From NCBI RefSeq assembly GCF_002927275.1, contig NZ_PRKW01000001.1, forward strand, positions 372,001-436,000: a DNA stretch of 64,000 nt, in the 5' to 3' direction. Each line of letters begins with the position of its first letter. Within the stretch, counting starts at the first letter, position 1. Below the pieces are notes generated by a model. The model did not search any database, was not told the origin of the DNA, and saw only the letters and a list, made by a program, of their open reading frames with translations. Of this stretch, positions 16,329-24,740 are shown in pieces. Source of the stretch: Arthrobacter pityocampae (lineage in GTDB: Bacteria; Actinomycetota; Actinomycetes; Actinomycetales; Micrococcaceae). The position numbers and the translations under genes are program-made.

Positions 16329-16964
16329 ATGGCCCGCACAGACAGCACCCGACGGTGGTACCTCTTCGACTACGGGAACGTGATCTCCACGGCCCCCACG
16401 CCCGAGGACTGGGACCGGCTCGCGGAGGCGACCGGCGTCGACCGCCTGCAGGACCGCGGGTCCTCCTACTGGCGGCACCGCGTCGCGTACGACGCCGGAT
16501 CCCTGACCTCCGACGAGTACTGGTCGCTCGTGCAGGGCCGCCGCGTCAGCCCGGCCCGCTCCGCGTGGTTCGACGTCCTCGATGCGCACCAGTGGTCACA
16601 CCTCAACGTCGAGGTCCTCGACGTGCTCGAGGACCTCGAGGCGCGGGGCGAACGCCTGGCGGTGCTGTCGAACATGCCGGCGGCCATGGTGCTGCAGTTC
16701 GCGGGCGCCCCGTGGACGAGGCTCGTGGGACACAGCTTCTTCAGTTCGTCGCTGCGCCTCGTCAAACCCGCTCCGGCGATCTTCGAGCACGTCCTCGCCG
16801 ACCTCCAGGCCGCCCCGGGACAGGTGACCTTCGTCGACGACTCCCCCGCGAACGTCGCCGCGGCGCGGTCCCTGGGGATCCACGGGCTGCTGTTCGATCC
16901 GTCGTCGGACCTCTCGCGCGTGCTCGCGCAGGGCCTGGCGGTCAGTCCGGCGTCCCGGGACTGA
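16329..16964 (+). CDS. HAD-superfamily hydrolase, subfamily IA
   Basis: The 211-residue protein has HAD motif I as LFDYGNVIS (nucleophile Asp; the usual second Asp position is Gly), motif II in LAVLSNMP, motif III lysine in RLVKPAPAIF and motif IV in VTFVDDSPANVAAARSLG. It is of the alpha-phosphoglucomutase/haloacid-dehalogenase IA size with an alpha-helical cap near 20-90. The loss of the second motif I aspartate is seen in dehalogenases and in some putative phosphatases, so the reaction is uncertain. Its last 23 bp overlap the 3' end of the convergent GNAT gene. Confidence 0.85.
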   Translation: MARTDSTRRWYLFDYGNVISTAPTPEDWDRLAEATGVDRLQDRGSSYWRHRVAYDAGSLTSDEYWSLVQGRRVSPARSAWFDVLDAHQWSHLNVEVLDVLEDLEARGERLAVLSNMPAAMVLQFAGAPWTRLVGHSFFSSSLRLVKPAPAIFEHVLADLQAAPGQVTFVDDSPANVAAARSLGIHGLLFDPSSDLSRVLAQGLAVSPASRD

Positions 16965-17631
16965 GAAGCTCCAGGGCGGCGTCGCCGCCCTGGACGTCGA
17001 CCACCCAGCCGGGCCGTAGGAAGTCCTCCCGCATGAGCAGGAGGTTCTGCTGGACGTCGACCTCCCCGGGGCGCGCCTCCACGAGCGAGGTCCCGTTCGG
17101 CGCGTAGCCGAGCCGCGTGGACACGCCGAGAGAGGCACCGTTCCATGCTGCGGCCTCGGACACCGCGGAGGTCGCGCCCAGGTGGTCGAACGCGAACTGC
17201 AGCACGGCCGACCGCATCTCGGTCCCGAGCCCCTGGCCGTGGGCGGTGCGGGTGAGCCACGATCCGGAGCCGACGCGCCGCAGCGACGGGAACGAACGGG
17301 CGTTGAGGTCCTGCACACCGATCACGCGGCCGGCGTGCAGGACGGCGAAGTTGATGGTCCAGTTCTCCCTCGAGACGCCGGCGCGGACCCGCCACTGGTG
17401 TCTCGCGGTCTCGGTGATCAGGACCTCCCGCGGCGCGTCCGTCCAGGGAACGGTGAAGGGCATCTCGGCCGGGTCGTGGATGCCGGCGAGGACGGCGTCG
17501 ATCAGCTCCGGCAGGTGCTCGTCGCGGACCGGGGTGAGGACCAGCCGGGGCGTCGTGAGCACGAGCCCGAACAGCGGCCAGACGCGGACCAGGGGGCCCT
17601 CGGCGGCCCCGCCGGCACGCTCCCCGGTCAC
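16942..17631 (-). CDS. GNAT-family N-acetyltransferase (RimJ/RimL-like)
   Basis: The 229-residue protein has LTTPRLVLTPVRDEHLPEL near its N-terminus, typical of RimJ/RimL-type acetyltransferases, and the acetyl-CoA loop HGQGLGTEMRSAVLQFAFDHLGA near 130-152. The start is a GTG that overlaps the TGA of the upstream dedA gene (GTGA), so the two are translationally coupled. Its 3' end overlaps the convergent HAD gene by 23 bp. The substrate amine is unknown. Confidence 0.85.
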   Translation of the reverse strand: MTGERAGGAAEGPLVRVWPLFGLVLTTPRLVLTPVRDEHLPELIDAVLAGIHDPAEMPFTVPWTDAPREVLITETARHQWRVRAGVSRENWTINFAVLHAGRVIGVQDLNARSFPSLRRVGSGSWLTRTAHGQGLGTEMRSAVLQFAFDHLGATSAVSEAAAWNGASLGVSTRLGYAPNGTSLVEARPGEVDVQQNLLLMREDFLRPGWVVDVQGGDAALELLSPGTPD

Positions 17632-18317
17632 TGGATCCGCTTCTTCGCCCGGTATTTGCGCACCTTGGAGACGATGAAGTAGAGGAGGAACAGCACGACG
17701 GCGACGATCACGATCTTCTGGAACGTGCTCGCGTACTGCTCCACGATGTGCCAGTTCTCCCCCAGGTAGAACCCGGCGAGCACGAAGATCGAGTTCCAGA
17801 TCAGGCTCCCGGCGGTGGTGAGCAGGAGGAACTTCCCGACCGGCATCCGCTCGATGCCCGCGGGGATGGACACGAGGCTGCGGAAGAGCGGGATCATGCG
17901 GCCGAAGAAGACGGCCTGGTACCCGTGCCGGTTGAACCAGGCCTCCACCTTGTCGACGTCCTCCAGGTCGATGAGCGGCACCCTGGACACGAGGCGGCGC
18001 ATGCGGTCGCGGCCGAGCCAGGCGCCGAGGGCGTACAGCGCGTAGGCGCCGACGACGGAGCCGATGGTGGTCCACAGGATCGCCTCGAACAGGGAGAAGT
18101 TCCCGCGGCTGGCGGTGAAGCCCGCCAGGGGCAGGATCACCTCGCTCGGCAGAGGGGGGAAGAGATTCTCGAGGGCGATGGCCAGACCCGCGCCGGGCGC
18201 GCCGATGGTCTCCATCAGGTTCACCGCCCAGTCGGTGACCGCGCCGAGAGCCGAACCGTCCGACGTCGTGGTCGCCGCTGCGACGTGGATCGTCTGGACT
18301 GTCTGGGAAATGCTCAC
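17628..18317 (-). CDS. DedA family membrane protein
   Basis: The 229-residue integral membrane protein carries the DedA/SNARE-associated core: ALENLFPPLPSEVILPLAGF near 49-68, GAYALYALGAWLGRDR, and FFGRMIPLFRSLVSIPAGIERMP near 142-164 with the conserved G/R-x-P-x-x-R motif. The family contains lipid scramblases such as undecaprenyl-phosphate flippases (UptA) and phospholipid transporters. The start is GTG at 18317, with GAGAGGGACGG upstream. It is coupled to the GNAT gene by GTGA overlap. Confidence 0.9.
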   Translation of the reverse strand: MSISQTVQTIHVAAATTTSDGSALGAVTDWAVNLMETIGAPGAGLAIALENLFPPLPSEVILPLAGFTASRGNFSLFEAILWTTIGSVVGAYALYALGAWLGRDRMRRLVSRVPLIDLEDVDKVEAWFNRHGYQAVFFGRMIPLFRSLVSIPAGIERMPVGKFLLLTTAGSLIWNSIFVLAGFYLGENWHIVEQYASTFQKIVIVAVVLFLLYFIVSKVRKYRAKKRIQ

Positions 18318-18340
18318 GGTGTATCCGTCCCTCTCATGGA

Positions 18341-18356
18341 CCGTCCTGCAGGACGG
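18341..18356. other. 16-bp perfect palindrome between rdgB and dedA
   Basis: CCGTCC-TGCA-GGACGG is a perfect dyad 24 bp upstream of the dedA GTG and 66 bp after the rdgB stop. It could be a short terminator stem for the rph-rdgB unit or an operator for dedA. No U-tract follows. Confidence 0.45.
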
Positions 18357-18422
18357 CCGGTGTGCTGTGCTGGCGGGTGCTGAAGATCAGATGTGTGGCC
18401 GGGGCGCGCTGCGGGTCGACCG

Positions 18423-19055
18423 CTACCGCAGCGCCTCGACGAGATGCGGCAGGAGCGCCCTGAATGCGATGCCTCGGTGGCTGATCGCGTTCTTCTCCTC
18501 CGGGGCGAGTTCGGCGCACGTGCGGTCGAGTCCGTTCGGGACGAGGACGGGGTCGTAGCCGAAGCCGCCGGCGCCGCGCGGGGCGGCCAGGAGCGAGCCC
18601 CTCAGCTCGCCGCGTTCGGTGTGCCCGGCGGGACCGCCGTCGGGGTGGGCGAGGGCCGCCGCGCAGACGAAGGCCGCGCCGCGGCGTTCGGACGGGATGT
18701 CTGCGAGCTGGGCCAGGAGGAGGTCGAGATTCGCGGCGTCGTCGCCGTGGCGGCCCGCCCACCGGGCGGAGAAGATGCCGGGGGCCCCGCCGAGGACGTC
18801 CACGGCCAGCCCGGAATCATCGGCGACGGCGATCACGCCCGTGGCGCGGGCGGTCTGCTCGGCCTTCAGCAGGGCGTTCTCCTCGAAGGTGACGCCGCTC
18901 TCCACGACGTCCGGGGCACCGAGCGCGGCGGCGTCGACCACCTGCGTGTCGACGTCGAGCCCGGGTACCTGCCCGCGCAGGAGATCGCGCAGCTCGCGCA
19001 GCTTCCCTGGGTTCCGGGTGGCGAGCACGAGCCGGGGACGGGACTGCTCAGGCAT
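18423..19055 (-). CDS. rdgB: XTP/dITP diphosphatase (RdgB/HAM1)
   Basis: It hydrolyses non-canonical purine triphosphates (dITP, XTP) to monophosphates and cleans the nucleotide pool. The 210-residue protein shows [63 protein letters not shown] and [15 protein letters not shown], all family signatures. The ATG overlaps the 3' end of rph by 8 bp, so both are in one transcript. The same pairing is widespread in actinobacteria. Confidence 0.95.
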   Translation of the reverse strand: MPEQSRPRLVLATRNPGKLRELRDLLRGQVPGLDVDTQVVDAAALGAPDVVESGVTFEENALLKAEQTARATGVIAVADDSGLAVDVLGGAPGIFSARWAGRHGDDAANLDLLLAQLADIPSERRGAAFVCAAALAHPDGGPAGHTERGELRGSLLAAPRGAGGFGYDPVLVPNGLDRTCAELAPEEKNAISHRGIAFRALLPHLVEALR

Positions 19056-19836
19056 CCCGCGAATCCCGGAGGGTGTCGAGCTGGATCTGCGTGAGCTGGG
19101 CGGTGCCCAGCAGCGCGAGGTCGAGCAGGGCGTCGAGCTCGGCGCGGTCGAACGGGGCGCCCTCCGCCGTCCCCTGGACCTCGACGAAGGTGCCGGACCC
19201 GGTGACGACGACGTTCATGTCCGTCTCGGCGCGCACGTCCTCGACGTAGGGGAGGTCGAGCATGGGGACGCCGTCGATGATGCCGACGCTCACGGCGGCC
19301 ACGGTGTCCGTGAGCGGCGAGGCGGAGGCGGGGATGAGCTTCGTGTCCTTGGCGTACCGGATGGCGTCGGCGAGCGCCACGTACGCTCCCGTGATCGCAG
19401 CCGTCCGCGTGCCGCCGTCGGCCTGCAGGACGTCGCAGTCGAGGACGATCGTGTTCTCGCCCAGCGCCTTCGTGTCGATGACGGAGCGCAGCGACCGGCC
19501 GATCAGCCGGGAGATCTCGTGCGTCCTGCCGCCGATCTTCCCCTTGACCGATTCGCGGTCGGACCGCGTGTTCGTGGCGCGGGGAAGCATCGCGTACTCG
19601 GCGGTCACCCAGCCCTTGCCCTCCCCCTTCAGCCACCGCGGCACGCCGCTGGTCAGCGACGCCGTGCACAGCACGCGGGTGTTGCCGAACTCGATGAGGG
19701 CCGATCCTTCGGCCTGCTTGGACCAGCCGCGCGTGATGGTGATGGTGCGCAGCTCGTCGGGTGCCCGGCCGTCCGCGCGGAGGGCGGGGGCGGTGCTCAC
19801 GGGGGCAGGGACGGACGTCGGGTTCGCGGGGGTCAT
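19048..19836 (-). CDS. rph: Ribonuclease PH
   Basis: RNase PH trims tRNA 3' ends phosphorolytically. The 262-residue protein contains [65 protein letters not shown] and [26 protein letters not shown] at 19836 is taken as start because TAGACT ends 7 bases upstream; a longer ORF to 19878 runs through that promoter. It is followed by rdgB with an 8-bp overlap. Confidence 0.95.
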   Translation of the reverse strand: MTPANPTSVPAPVSTAPALRADGRAPDELRTITITRGWSKQAEGSALIEFGNTRVLCTASLTSGVPRWLKGEGKGWVTAEYAMLPRATNTRSDRESVKGKIGGRTHEISRLIGRSLRSVIDTKALGENTIVLDCDVLQADGGTRTAAITGAYVALADAIRYAKDTKLIPASASPLTDTVAAVSVGIIDGVPMLDLPYVEDVRAETDMNVVVTGSGTFVEVQGTAEGAPFDRAELDALLDLALLGTAQLTQIQLDTLRDSRDA

Positions 19837-19843
19837 GGCGTCC

Positions 19844-19849
19844 AGTCTA
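19844..19849 (-). promoter_or_regulatory. -10 element (TAGACT) of leaderless rph
   Basis: TAGACT on the minus strand ends 7 bases before ATG 19836. The murI-MBL genes upstream end at 19909, so rph-rdgB can be expressed on its own. Confidence 0.5.
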
Positions 19850-19908
19850 GACGGGCGCACAGAGGAGGACGCTGGCAAGCATCCCCTTGCGACGGCCCCG
19901 CCGTCACG

Positions 19909-20706
19909 TCAGACGGTGTAGGAGACGCCGGCGACGGCGACGGCGAGGTGTCCGTCGTAGCTCTCGCGGGCCTCGCTCACGGCGACGTTGGCGTCGTTCC
20001 AGACCGGCAGGTGCGTCAGGAGCAGGCGCTTGGCGGACGCCCGGGTGGCGACGTCGCCGGCCCGCTTGCCGGTGAGGTGGACCCCGGTGATGGCGTCGTC
20101 GCGGCCCTCGTGGAACGCGGCCTCGCAGAGGAAGATGTCGGCGTCGCGGGCGGCGTCCACCAGGCCGTCGCACGCGTCGGTGTCACCGGAGTAGGTGACG
20201 ACGCGCGTGCGGTCCGCGCCGTCGGCGTCGGTCTCGGTCACCTCGACGCGCAGCGCGTACGCCTCCTCGATGGGATGGAGGACCCGGTACGGGGTGATCG
20301 TGAAGGGACCCACCGTCACCGGGCCGCGGTCGGCCCAGGACCGGAAGTCGAAGTCCTCGTGCATGCCCGGGTCGAGTTCGAGCCCGTAGGCGCTCGCCAT
20401 CCTGTCCGCCGTCGCCGCCGGTCCCCACACGGGGATGCGGGGCAGCCCCCAGCCGGAGGGGTCCCAGTGGACGGCGACGTGCAGGCCGCACAGGTCCATG
20501 CAGTGGTCGGGGTGCAGGTGGGACAGGAAGACGGCGTCGATCTCGCGGAGGTCCATGTGCCGCTGCAGGGCGCCGAGCGACCCGTTGCCGAGATCGAGGA
20601 GGATCCGCCAGGTCCGCCCCTGCCACTGCGCGCTCAGCAGATAGCAGGAGGCCGGCGACTGGGGGCCGGGGAAGGAGCCGCTGCACCCGACGATCGTGAG
20701 CTTCAT
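19909..20706 (-). CDS. MBL-fold metallohydrolase (RNase Z-like)
   Basis: The 265-residue protein is a metallo-beta-lactamase-fold hydrolase with [20 protein letters not shown] at the N-terminus, the metal motif [11 protein letters not shown] near 61-71, [11 protein letters not shown] (Asp ligand) near 170 and LTHLPVWND (His ligand) near 231. The sequence resembles the actinobacterial Rv1339-type proteins located beside murI and rph; that family has been linked to cyclic nucleotide hydrolysis, which is inference here. The ATG overlaps the TGA of murI. Confidence 0.88.
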   Translation of the reverse strand: MKLTIVGCSGSFPGPQSPASCYLLSAQWQGRTWRILLDLGNGSLGALQRHMDLREIDAVFLSHLHPDHCMDLCGLHVAVHWDPSGWGLPRIPVWGPAATADRMASAYGLELDPGMHEDFDFRSWADRGPVTVGPFTITPYRVLHPIEEAYALRVEVTETDADGADRTRVVTYSGDTDACDGLVDAARDADIFLCEAAFHEGRDDAITGVHLTGKRAGDVATRASAKRLLLTHLPVWNDANVAVSEARESYDGHLAVAVAGVSYTV

Positions 20707-21614
20707 GACCGCGGGAACCCCGCAGCCGCGATCATCTCGGGCGTGATCCGCGCGAGGCTGCCCGTCGGGTACTGCGCGGCCACGTGGTCCACGTGCTGCA
20801 CGCTGAGCACCTCCGGGCCGAGGAAACGGCGCGCGAGGACCTCGAAGCCCGCGGCGTCGCCGGTCGCGATGAAGCGGTGCACGCCCGGTGCGGTGGTCTC
20901 GCGCTCGAGGCCGTGCGAGACGAGGGCGCGGTAGACGTCCTTGGCCGTCTCCTCCGCGCTGGAGACGAGGGTGACGGCGTCCCCCATGACGTAGGAGATG
21001 ACGCCGGTCAAGAGCGGGTAGTGGGTGCAGCCGAGTACGAGGGTGTCCACGTCCGCGTCCCTGAGCGGCCGGAGGTACTCCTCCGCCGTCCGCAGGAGCG
21101 CCTCACCGCCCGTGACGCCCGCCTCCACGAATTCGACGAACGCCGGGCAGGCCACGGAGGTGATCTCCAGGTGCGGGGCGGCCGCGAACGTGTCGTCATA
21201 GGCGCGTGAGCCGACGGTCGCCGTCGTCCCGATGACGCCGATCCTGCCGGAGCGGGTGGCGGCGACGGCGCGGCGCACCGCGGGCTGAATGACCTCGATG
21301 ACGGGGATGCCGTAGCGGGCCGTGTAGCGCTCGCGGGCGTCGCGGAGGACCGCGGCGGAGGCCGAGTTGCAGGCGATCACGAGGAGCTTGACGCCGGAGT
21401 CGACGAGTTCGTCCATGACGCCGAGTGCGTGCGCGCGGACGCGGGCAATGGGCAGCGGGCCGTACGGGCCGTTCGCGGTGTCGCCGACGTAGATGACGGA
21501 TTCGTGCGGCAGCTGGTCGATGACCGCTCGGGCGACCGTCAGTCCGCCGACGCCGGAGTCGAAGATCCCGATGGGCGCCTCGCGGCGGTCCGTGGTCGTT
21601 GGCTCTGGGCTCAT
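20703..21614 (-). CDS. murI: Glutamate racemase
   Basis: It makes D-glutamate for peptidoglycan. The 303-residue protein shows [27 protein letters not shown], the first catalytic cysteine in VIACNSASA near 83 and the second in [11 protein letters not shown] near 195. MSPEPTTT at 21614 has GGAG three bases upstream and TATGGT (21623-21628) 8 bases upstream. It is followed by the MBL gene with an ATGA overlap. Confidence 0.95.
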   Translation of the reverse strand: MSPEPTTTDRREAPIGIFDSGVGGLTVARAVIDQLPHESVIYVGDTANGPYGPLPIARVRAHALGVMDELVDSGVKLLVIACNSASAAVLRDARERYTARYGIPVIEVIQPAVRRAVAATRSGRIGVIGTTATVGSRAYDDTFAAAPHLEITSVACPAFVEFVEAGVTGGEALLRTAEEYLRPLRDADVDTLVLGCTHYPLLTGVISYVMGDAVTLVSSAEETAKDVYRALVSHGLERETTAPGVHRFIATGDAAGFEVLARRFLGPEVLSVQHVDHVAAQYPTGSLARITPEMIAAAGFPRS

Positions 21615-21718
21615 GATCTCCGACCATATGACGTGCCGCCGTCGAAAACTATTCACCGATCCGTGGGTTTTGTCACAGCCCCCCGTCCGAGCGCGCATGG
21701 GCGGTCCCGGTCGGCGGG

Positions 21719-22294
21719 TCAGCGCTCGAGCTTCACCGCTTTCAGCATCGCCTGCACGAGCGATTCCTGGAGCCAGGTGACGAAGTTGTAGACGAGGGCG
21801 AGGTAGGAGTCGACGTCGTCGACGTCCTTCGAGTCCGCGATGTCGTGGAGGCGCTCGGCGTCCTCCTCCGTCTCGATGCCGATCCGGTCCGCGAGGACGA
21901 GCCGGACGTCGTTGAGGGCCTGGGCGAGCAGCCGCGCCTGCTCGCCGGAGAGCGTCATGGGGCTGGACTCGATCAGCAGCGCACTGCTGCGGAGCGCACC
22001 GATCTTCTGCTCCCGCAGGGAGCGCTCCGTCAGGCGGCGGAAGGCGAGCGCTTCGTCGTCGTCGCCGCGCACAGCGTCGGGGAGGAGGCGCCGGACGGCG
22101 GAGTCGTCGGGCACTGTGGCGTCGGCGTCGGCGTCGGACATGCCGACCATCGCCGCCAGCGGATCCTCGCTCGGCGCCGTCTCGGGTTCGAGCATGGAGA
22201 CGACGTCGTCGAGGAGGGCGCCCAGCAGGCGTGCCTCACCGGGTTCGAGCGCTCCGGTGATACCGCGGCGCGTCGATTTGAAGGGTTTCGCCAT
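21719..22294 (-). CDS. DUF2017 family protein
   Basis: The 191-residue, mostly helical acidic protein matches the DUF2017 family that sits next to clpS in actinobacteria. It starts [14 protein letters not shown] and has a conserved C-terminal segment [18 protein letters not shown]. No catalytic motif is visible. The 9-bp gap to clpS upstream implies co-expression; a role connected with the ClpS/ClpCP N-degron pathway is a context guess only. Confidence 0.85.
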   Translation of the reverse strand: MAKPFKSTRRGITGALEPGEARLLGALLDDVVSMLEPETAPSEDPLAAMVGMSDADADATVPDDSAVRRLLPDAVRGDDDEALAFRRLTERSLREQKIGALRSSALLIESSPMTLSGEQARLLAQALNDVRLVLADRIGIETEEDAERLHDIADSKDVDDVDSYLALVYNFVTWLQESLVQAMLKAVKLER

Positions 22295-22303
22295 GGCGTC
22301 CGA

Positions 22304-22612
22304 CTACTCGCTTCCGACTTTTTCGAAGGTGGCCCACAGTCCGTACGAGTGGAGGGCGACGGTGTCCTGCTCCACCTTCTCGCGGCTCCCGGAGACGACG
22401 GCGGAACGGCCCTGCTCGTGGACCTCGAGCATGAGCGTGCGCGCCTTGGCCTCGCTGTAGCCGAAGTAGGACTGGAAGACGAAGCTCACGTAGCTCATCA
22501 GGTTTACGGGGTCGTTCCACACCACCACGACCCAGGGCTGGTCGAGGTCGGTCTTCTCGGCCGTCCCCACCTCTTCCCTGGTGTCGGTACCGGTTGCAAA
22601 GCCTACTGTCAT
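22304..22612 (-). CDS. clpS: ATP-dependent Clp protease adaptor ClpS
   Basis: ClpS delivers N-degron substrates to the Clp ATPase. The 102-residue protein contains WVVVVWNDPVNLMSYVSFVF near 30-49, the N-degron pocket region, then YSEAKARTLMLEVHEQGRS and the C-terminal strand LWATFEK. MTVGFATG at 22612 is preferred because TAGAAT ends 7 bases upstream; the in-frame ATG at 22621 lies within that hexamer. It heads the clpS-DUF2017 unit and is divergent from pncB. Confidence 0.95.
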   Translation of the reverse strand: MTVGFATGTDTREEVGTAEKTDLDQPWVVVVWNDPVNLMSYVSFVFQSYFGYSEAKARTLMLEVHEQGRSAVVSGSREKVEQDTVALHSYGLWATFEKVGSE

Positions 22613-22619
22613 AGTCGCC

Positions 22620-22625
22620 ATTCTA
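22620..22625 (-). promoter_or_regulatory. -10 element (TAGAAT) of leaderless clpS
   Basis: TAGAAT on the minus strand ends 7 bases before ATG 22612. It overlaps an upstream ATG, which decides the start of clpS. Confidence 0.55.
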
Positions 22626-22677
22626 GGTCGGCCCGCCCGCCCCGGGGTGCCGGGTACTCTCTCGGCGGACGCCCGGC

Positions 22678-22683
22678 TATCGT
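22678..22683 (+). promoter_or_regulatory. -10 element (TATCGT) of leaderless pncB
   Basis: TATCGT ends 7 bases before GTG 22691. The 78-bp divergent region to clpS contains no visible NrtR-like palindrome. Confidence 0.5.
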
Positions 22684-22690
22684 TTTGGGG

Positions 22691-24064
22691 GTGACCGATG
22701 CCCTGACCACGAATCCGCCGGCCGCTGCCGGTCCTGCGTCGCCGATGGTGACCCCACCGAACAGCGCGCTGTTCACCGACCAGTACGAGCTCACGATGCT
22801 GCAGGCGTCCCTGCACTCCGGTGCGGCGCACCGCCGGTGCGTGTTCGAGGCCTTCGCGCGGCGCCTCCCGGCGGGCCGCCGCTACGGCGTCGTCGCGGGC
22901 ACGGGTCGGCTGCTCGAGGAACTGGCCGGCTTCCGGTTCGACGACGCCCAGCTCGCGTTCCTCGGCGATCACCGGATCGTGGACGACACCACCCTCGCCT
23001 GGTTGGCCGGCTTCCGTTTCTCGGGGTCCATCTCGGGGTACGCGGAAGGCGAGGCCTACTTCCCCAACTCCCCCATCCTGACCGTGGAGTCGACCTTCGC
23101 CGAGGCCTGCATCCTCGAGACGCTCATCCTGTCGATCCTGAACCATGACAGCGCCATCGCCTCCGCGGCGTCCCGCATGACGGGGGCCGCCGCCGGGCGC
23201 CCGTGCATCGAGATGGGCTCGCGCCGCACGCACGAGGAGTCCGCCGTCGCAGCCGCGCGTGCCGCGATCATCGGCGGCTTCGCCAGCACCTCCAACCTTG
23301 AGGCCGGCCGACGGTACGGCGTCCCCACGGTGGGGACGGCCGCGCATTCCTTCACGCTCCTGCACGACTCCGAGCGGGAGGCCTTCGAGGCGCAGGTCGC
23401 CGCCCTCGGGCGCAGCACCTCGCTCCTGGTGGACACGTACGACGTCGAGCAGGGCGTACGCACGGCCGTCGAGGTCGCGGGCCCCGAGCTGGGTGCCGTC
23501 CGTCTGGACTCCGGGGACCTCGTGGCCCAGGCACGGTGGGTGCGCGAACTCCTCGACGACCTCGGCAACGACACCACGAAGATCGTGGTGACCTCCGACC
23601 TCGACGAGTTCGCCATCGGGCTGCTCGCCTCGGCGCCCGTCGACTCCTACGGCGTCGGCACGTCCCTCGTCACCGGCTCCGGCGCTCCGACCGCGGGCAT
23701 GGTCTACAAACTGGTCAGCCGGCAGGACGACGGCGGCACGTTCGTGGCCGTTGCGAAGGCGGCCAAGAACAAGGCCTCGGTCGGCGGCCACAAGCACGCG
23801 CTGCGCCGCCTCGACGAGCACGGCACGGCGCAAGCCGAGATCGTGGGCATCGGTATCACCCCGGCCTCCGACGGCAACGACCGCCCGCTCGTGCAGCAGT
23901 TCGTGAAGGACGGCGTGGTCCTGCCCGGCTGGACCGGGCCCGAGGCCGTCGCCCGCGCCGCCGAGCGGCACGCACAGTCCATCGCCGAACTGCCGGGAGC
24001 AGTCCGGCGGCTGCAGCGCGGCGAACCCGTCATCCCCACCGAGTACGAGGAGGCAGCATCATGA
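22691..24064 (+). CDS. pncB: Nicotinate phosphoribosyltransferase
   Basis: It converts nicotinate and PRPP to nicotinate mononucleotide in NAD salvage. The 457-residue protein has LFTDQYELTMLQA near 27-39, the active-site histidine segment EMGSRRTHEESA near 175, GFASTSN, VRLDSGDL near 275-282 and VGTSLVTGSGAP. The GTG start at 22691 has a -10 hexamer 7 bases upstream; ATG 22745 would remove only the nonconserved N-terminus. Its stop overlaps the ATG of pncA, so the two salvage steps are coupled. Confidence 0.95.
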   Translation: MTDALTTNPPAAAGPASPMVTPPNSALFTDQYELTMLQASLHSGAAHRRCVFEAFARRLPAGRRYGVVAGTGRLLEELAGFRFDDAQLAFLGDHRIVDDTTLAWLAGFRFSGSISGYAEGEAYFPNSPILTVESTFAEACILETLILSILNHDSAIASAASRMTGAAAGRPCIEMGSRRTHEESAVAAARAAIIGGFASTSNLEAGRRYGVPTVGTAAHSFTLLHDSEREAFEAQVAALGRSTSLLVDTYDVEQGVRTAVEVAGPELGAVRLDSGDLVAQARWVRELLDDLGNDTTKIVVTSDLDEFAIGLLASAPVDSYGVGTSLVTGSGAPTAGMVYKLVSRQDDGGTFVAVAKAAKNKASVGGHKHALRRLDEHGTAQAEIVGIGITPASDGNDRPLVQQFVKDGVVLPGWTGPEAVARAAERHAQSIAELPGAVRRLQRGEPVIPTEYEEAAS

Positions 24065-24681
24065 CGCGCGCACTGATCATCGTGGACGTACAGAACGACT
24101 TCTGTGAGGGCGGTTCACTCGCCGTCGACGGCGGCGCGCAGGTCGCCGCCGACATCAGCGACCACCTCGACGAGCAGGCCGCCCGGTACGACTACGTCGT
24201 CGCCACCCAGGACTGGCACATCGACCCGGGGAGCCACTTCTCCGAAGCCCCCGACTTCGTCGACTCCTGGCCCGTCCACTGCGTCGCGGACACCAAGGGC
24301 TCCGACTTCCACCCGGACCTCGACACCGAGAGCATCGACGCCGTGTTCCGCAAGGGCATGTTCGAGGCCGCCTACTCCGGCTTCGAGGGGGTCAAGGCTC
24401 CCGACGACGAGGTGCCGACGGGAGACCAGAAGCTCGGCGCCACCGTGGACACCGACGAGGACCCGATGACCCTCGACGACTGGCTTCGCGACCACGACGT
24501 GGACGACGTCGTCGTGGTGGGCCTCGCGACGGACTACTGCGTCCGGGCGACCGCCCTGGACGCGCTGCAGGCGGGCTACTCCGTCACGGTGCAGACCGCA
24601 CTCACGCGGGGCGTGCACGGGGACCGGTCCGAGGAGACACTCGACGAGCTGGAGGCCGCGGGCGCCGAACTGGTCCGCTAG
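24061..24681 (+). CDS. pncA: Nicotinamidase
   Basis: PncA hydrolyses nicotinamide to nicotinate, the substrate of PncB encoded just upstream. The 206-residue isochorismatase-fold protein shows catalytic Asp in IIVDVQNDFCEGG, metal-binding ATQDWHIDPGSHF near 50-62, the lysine in VFRKGM near 100 and the nucleophilic cysteine in ATDYCVRATALDAL near 160. The ATG overlaps the pncB stop. A hairpin terminator follows at 24694. Confidence 0.95.
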   Translation: MTRALIIVDVQNDFCEGGSLAVDGGAQVAADISDHLDEQAARYDYVVATQDWHIDPGSHFSEAPDFVDSWPVHCVADTKGSDFHPDLDTESIDAVFRKGMFEAAYSGFEGVKAPDDEVPTGDQKLGATVDTDEDPMTLDDWLRDHDVDDVVVVGLATDYCVRATALDALQAGYSVTVQTALTRGVHGDRSEETLDELEAAGAELVR

Positions 24682-24693
24682 GGACTTACACGC

Positions 24694-24725
24694 GAAGGCC
24701 GGGCCGGCTCTCCGGTCCGGCCTTC
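24694..24725. terminator. Terminator hairpin between pncA and the helicase gene
   Basis: A 14-bp stem GAAGGCCGGGCCGG / CCGGTCCGGCCTTC with one mismatch or wobble and a 4-base loop, followed on the plus strand by TTCGGTCTCTTCC. It lies between convergent genes and can serve both strands. Confidence 0.75.
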
Positions 24726-24740
24726 TTCGGTCTCTTCCCG

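Noticed and set aside
22613-22690. Possible second NrtR operator upstream of pncB
   Set aside because: No GTCAT/ATGAC dyad is present in the clpS-pncB gap.
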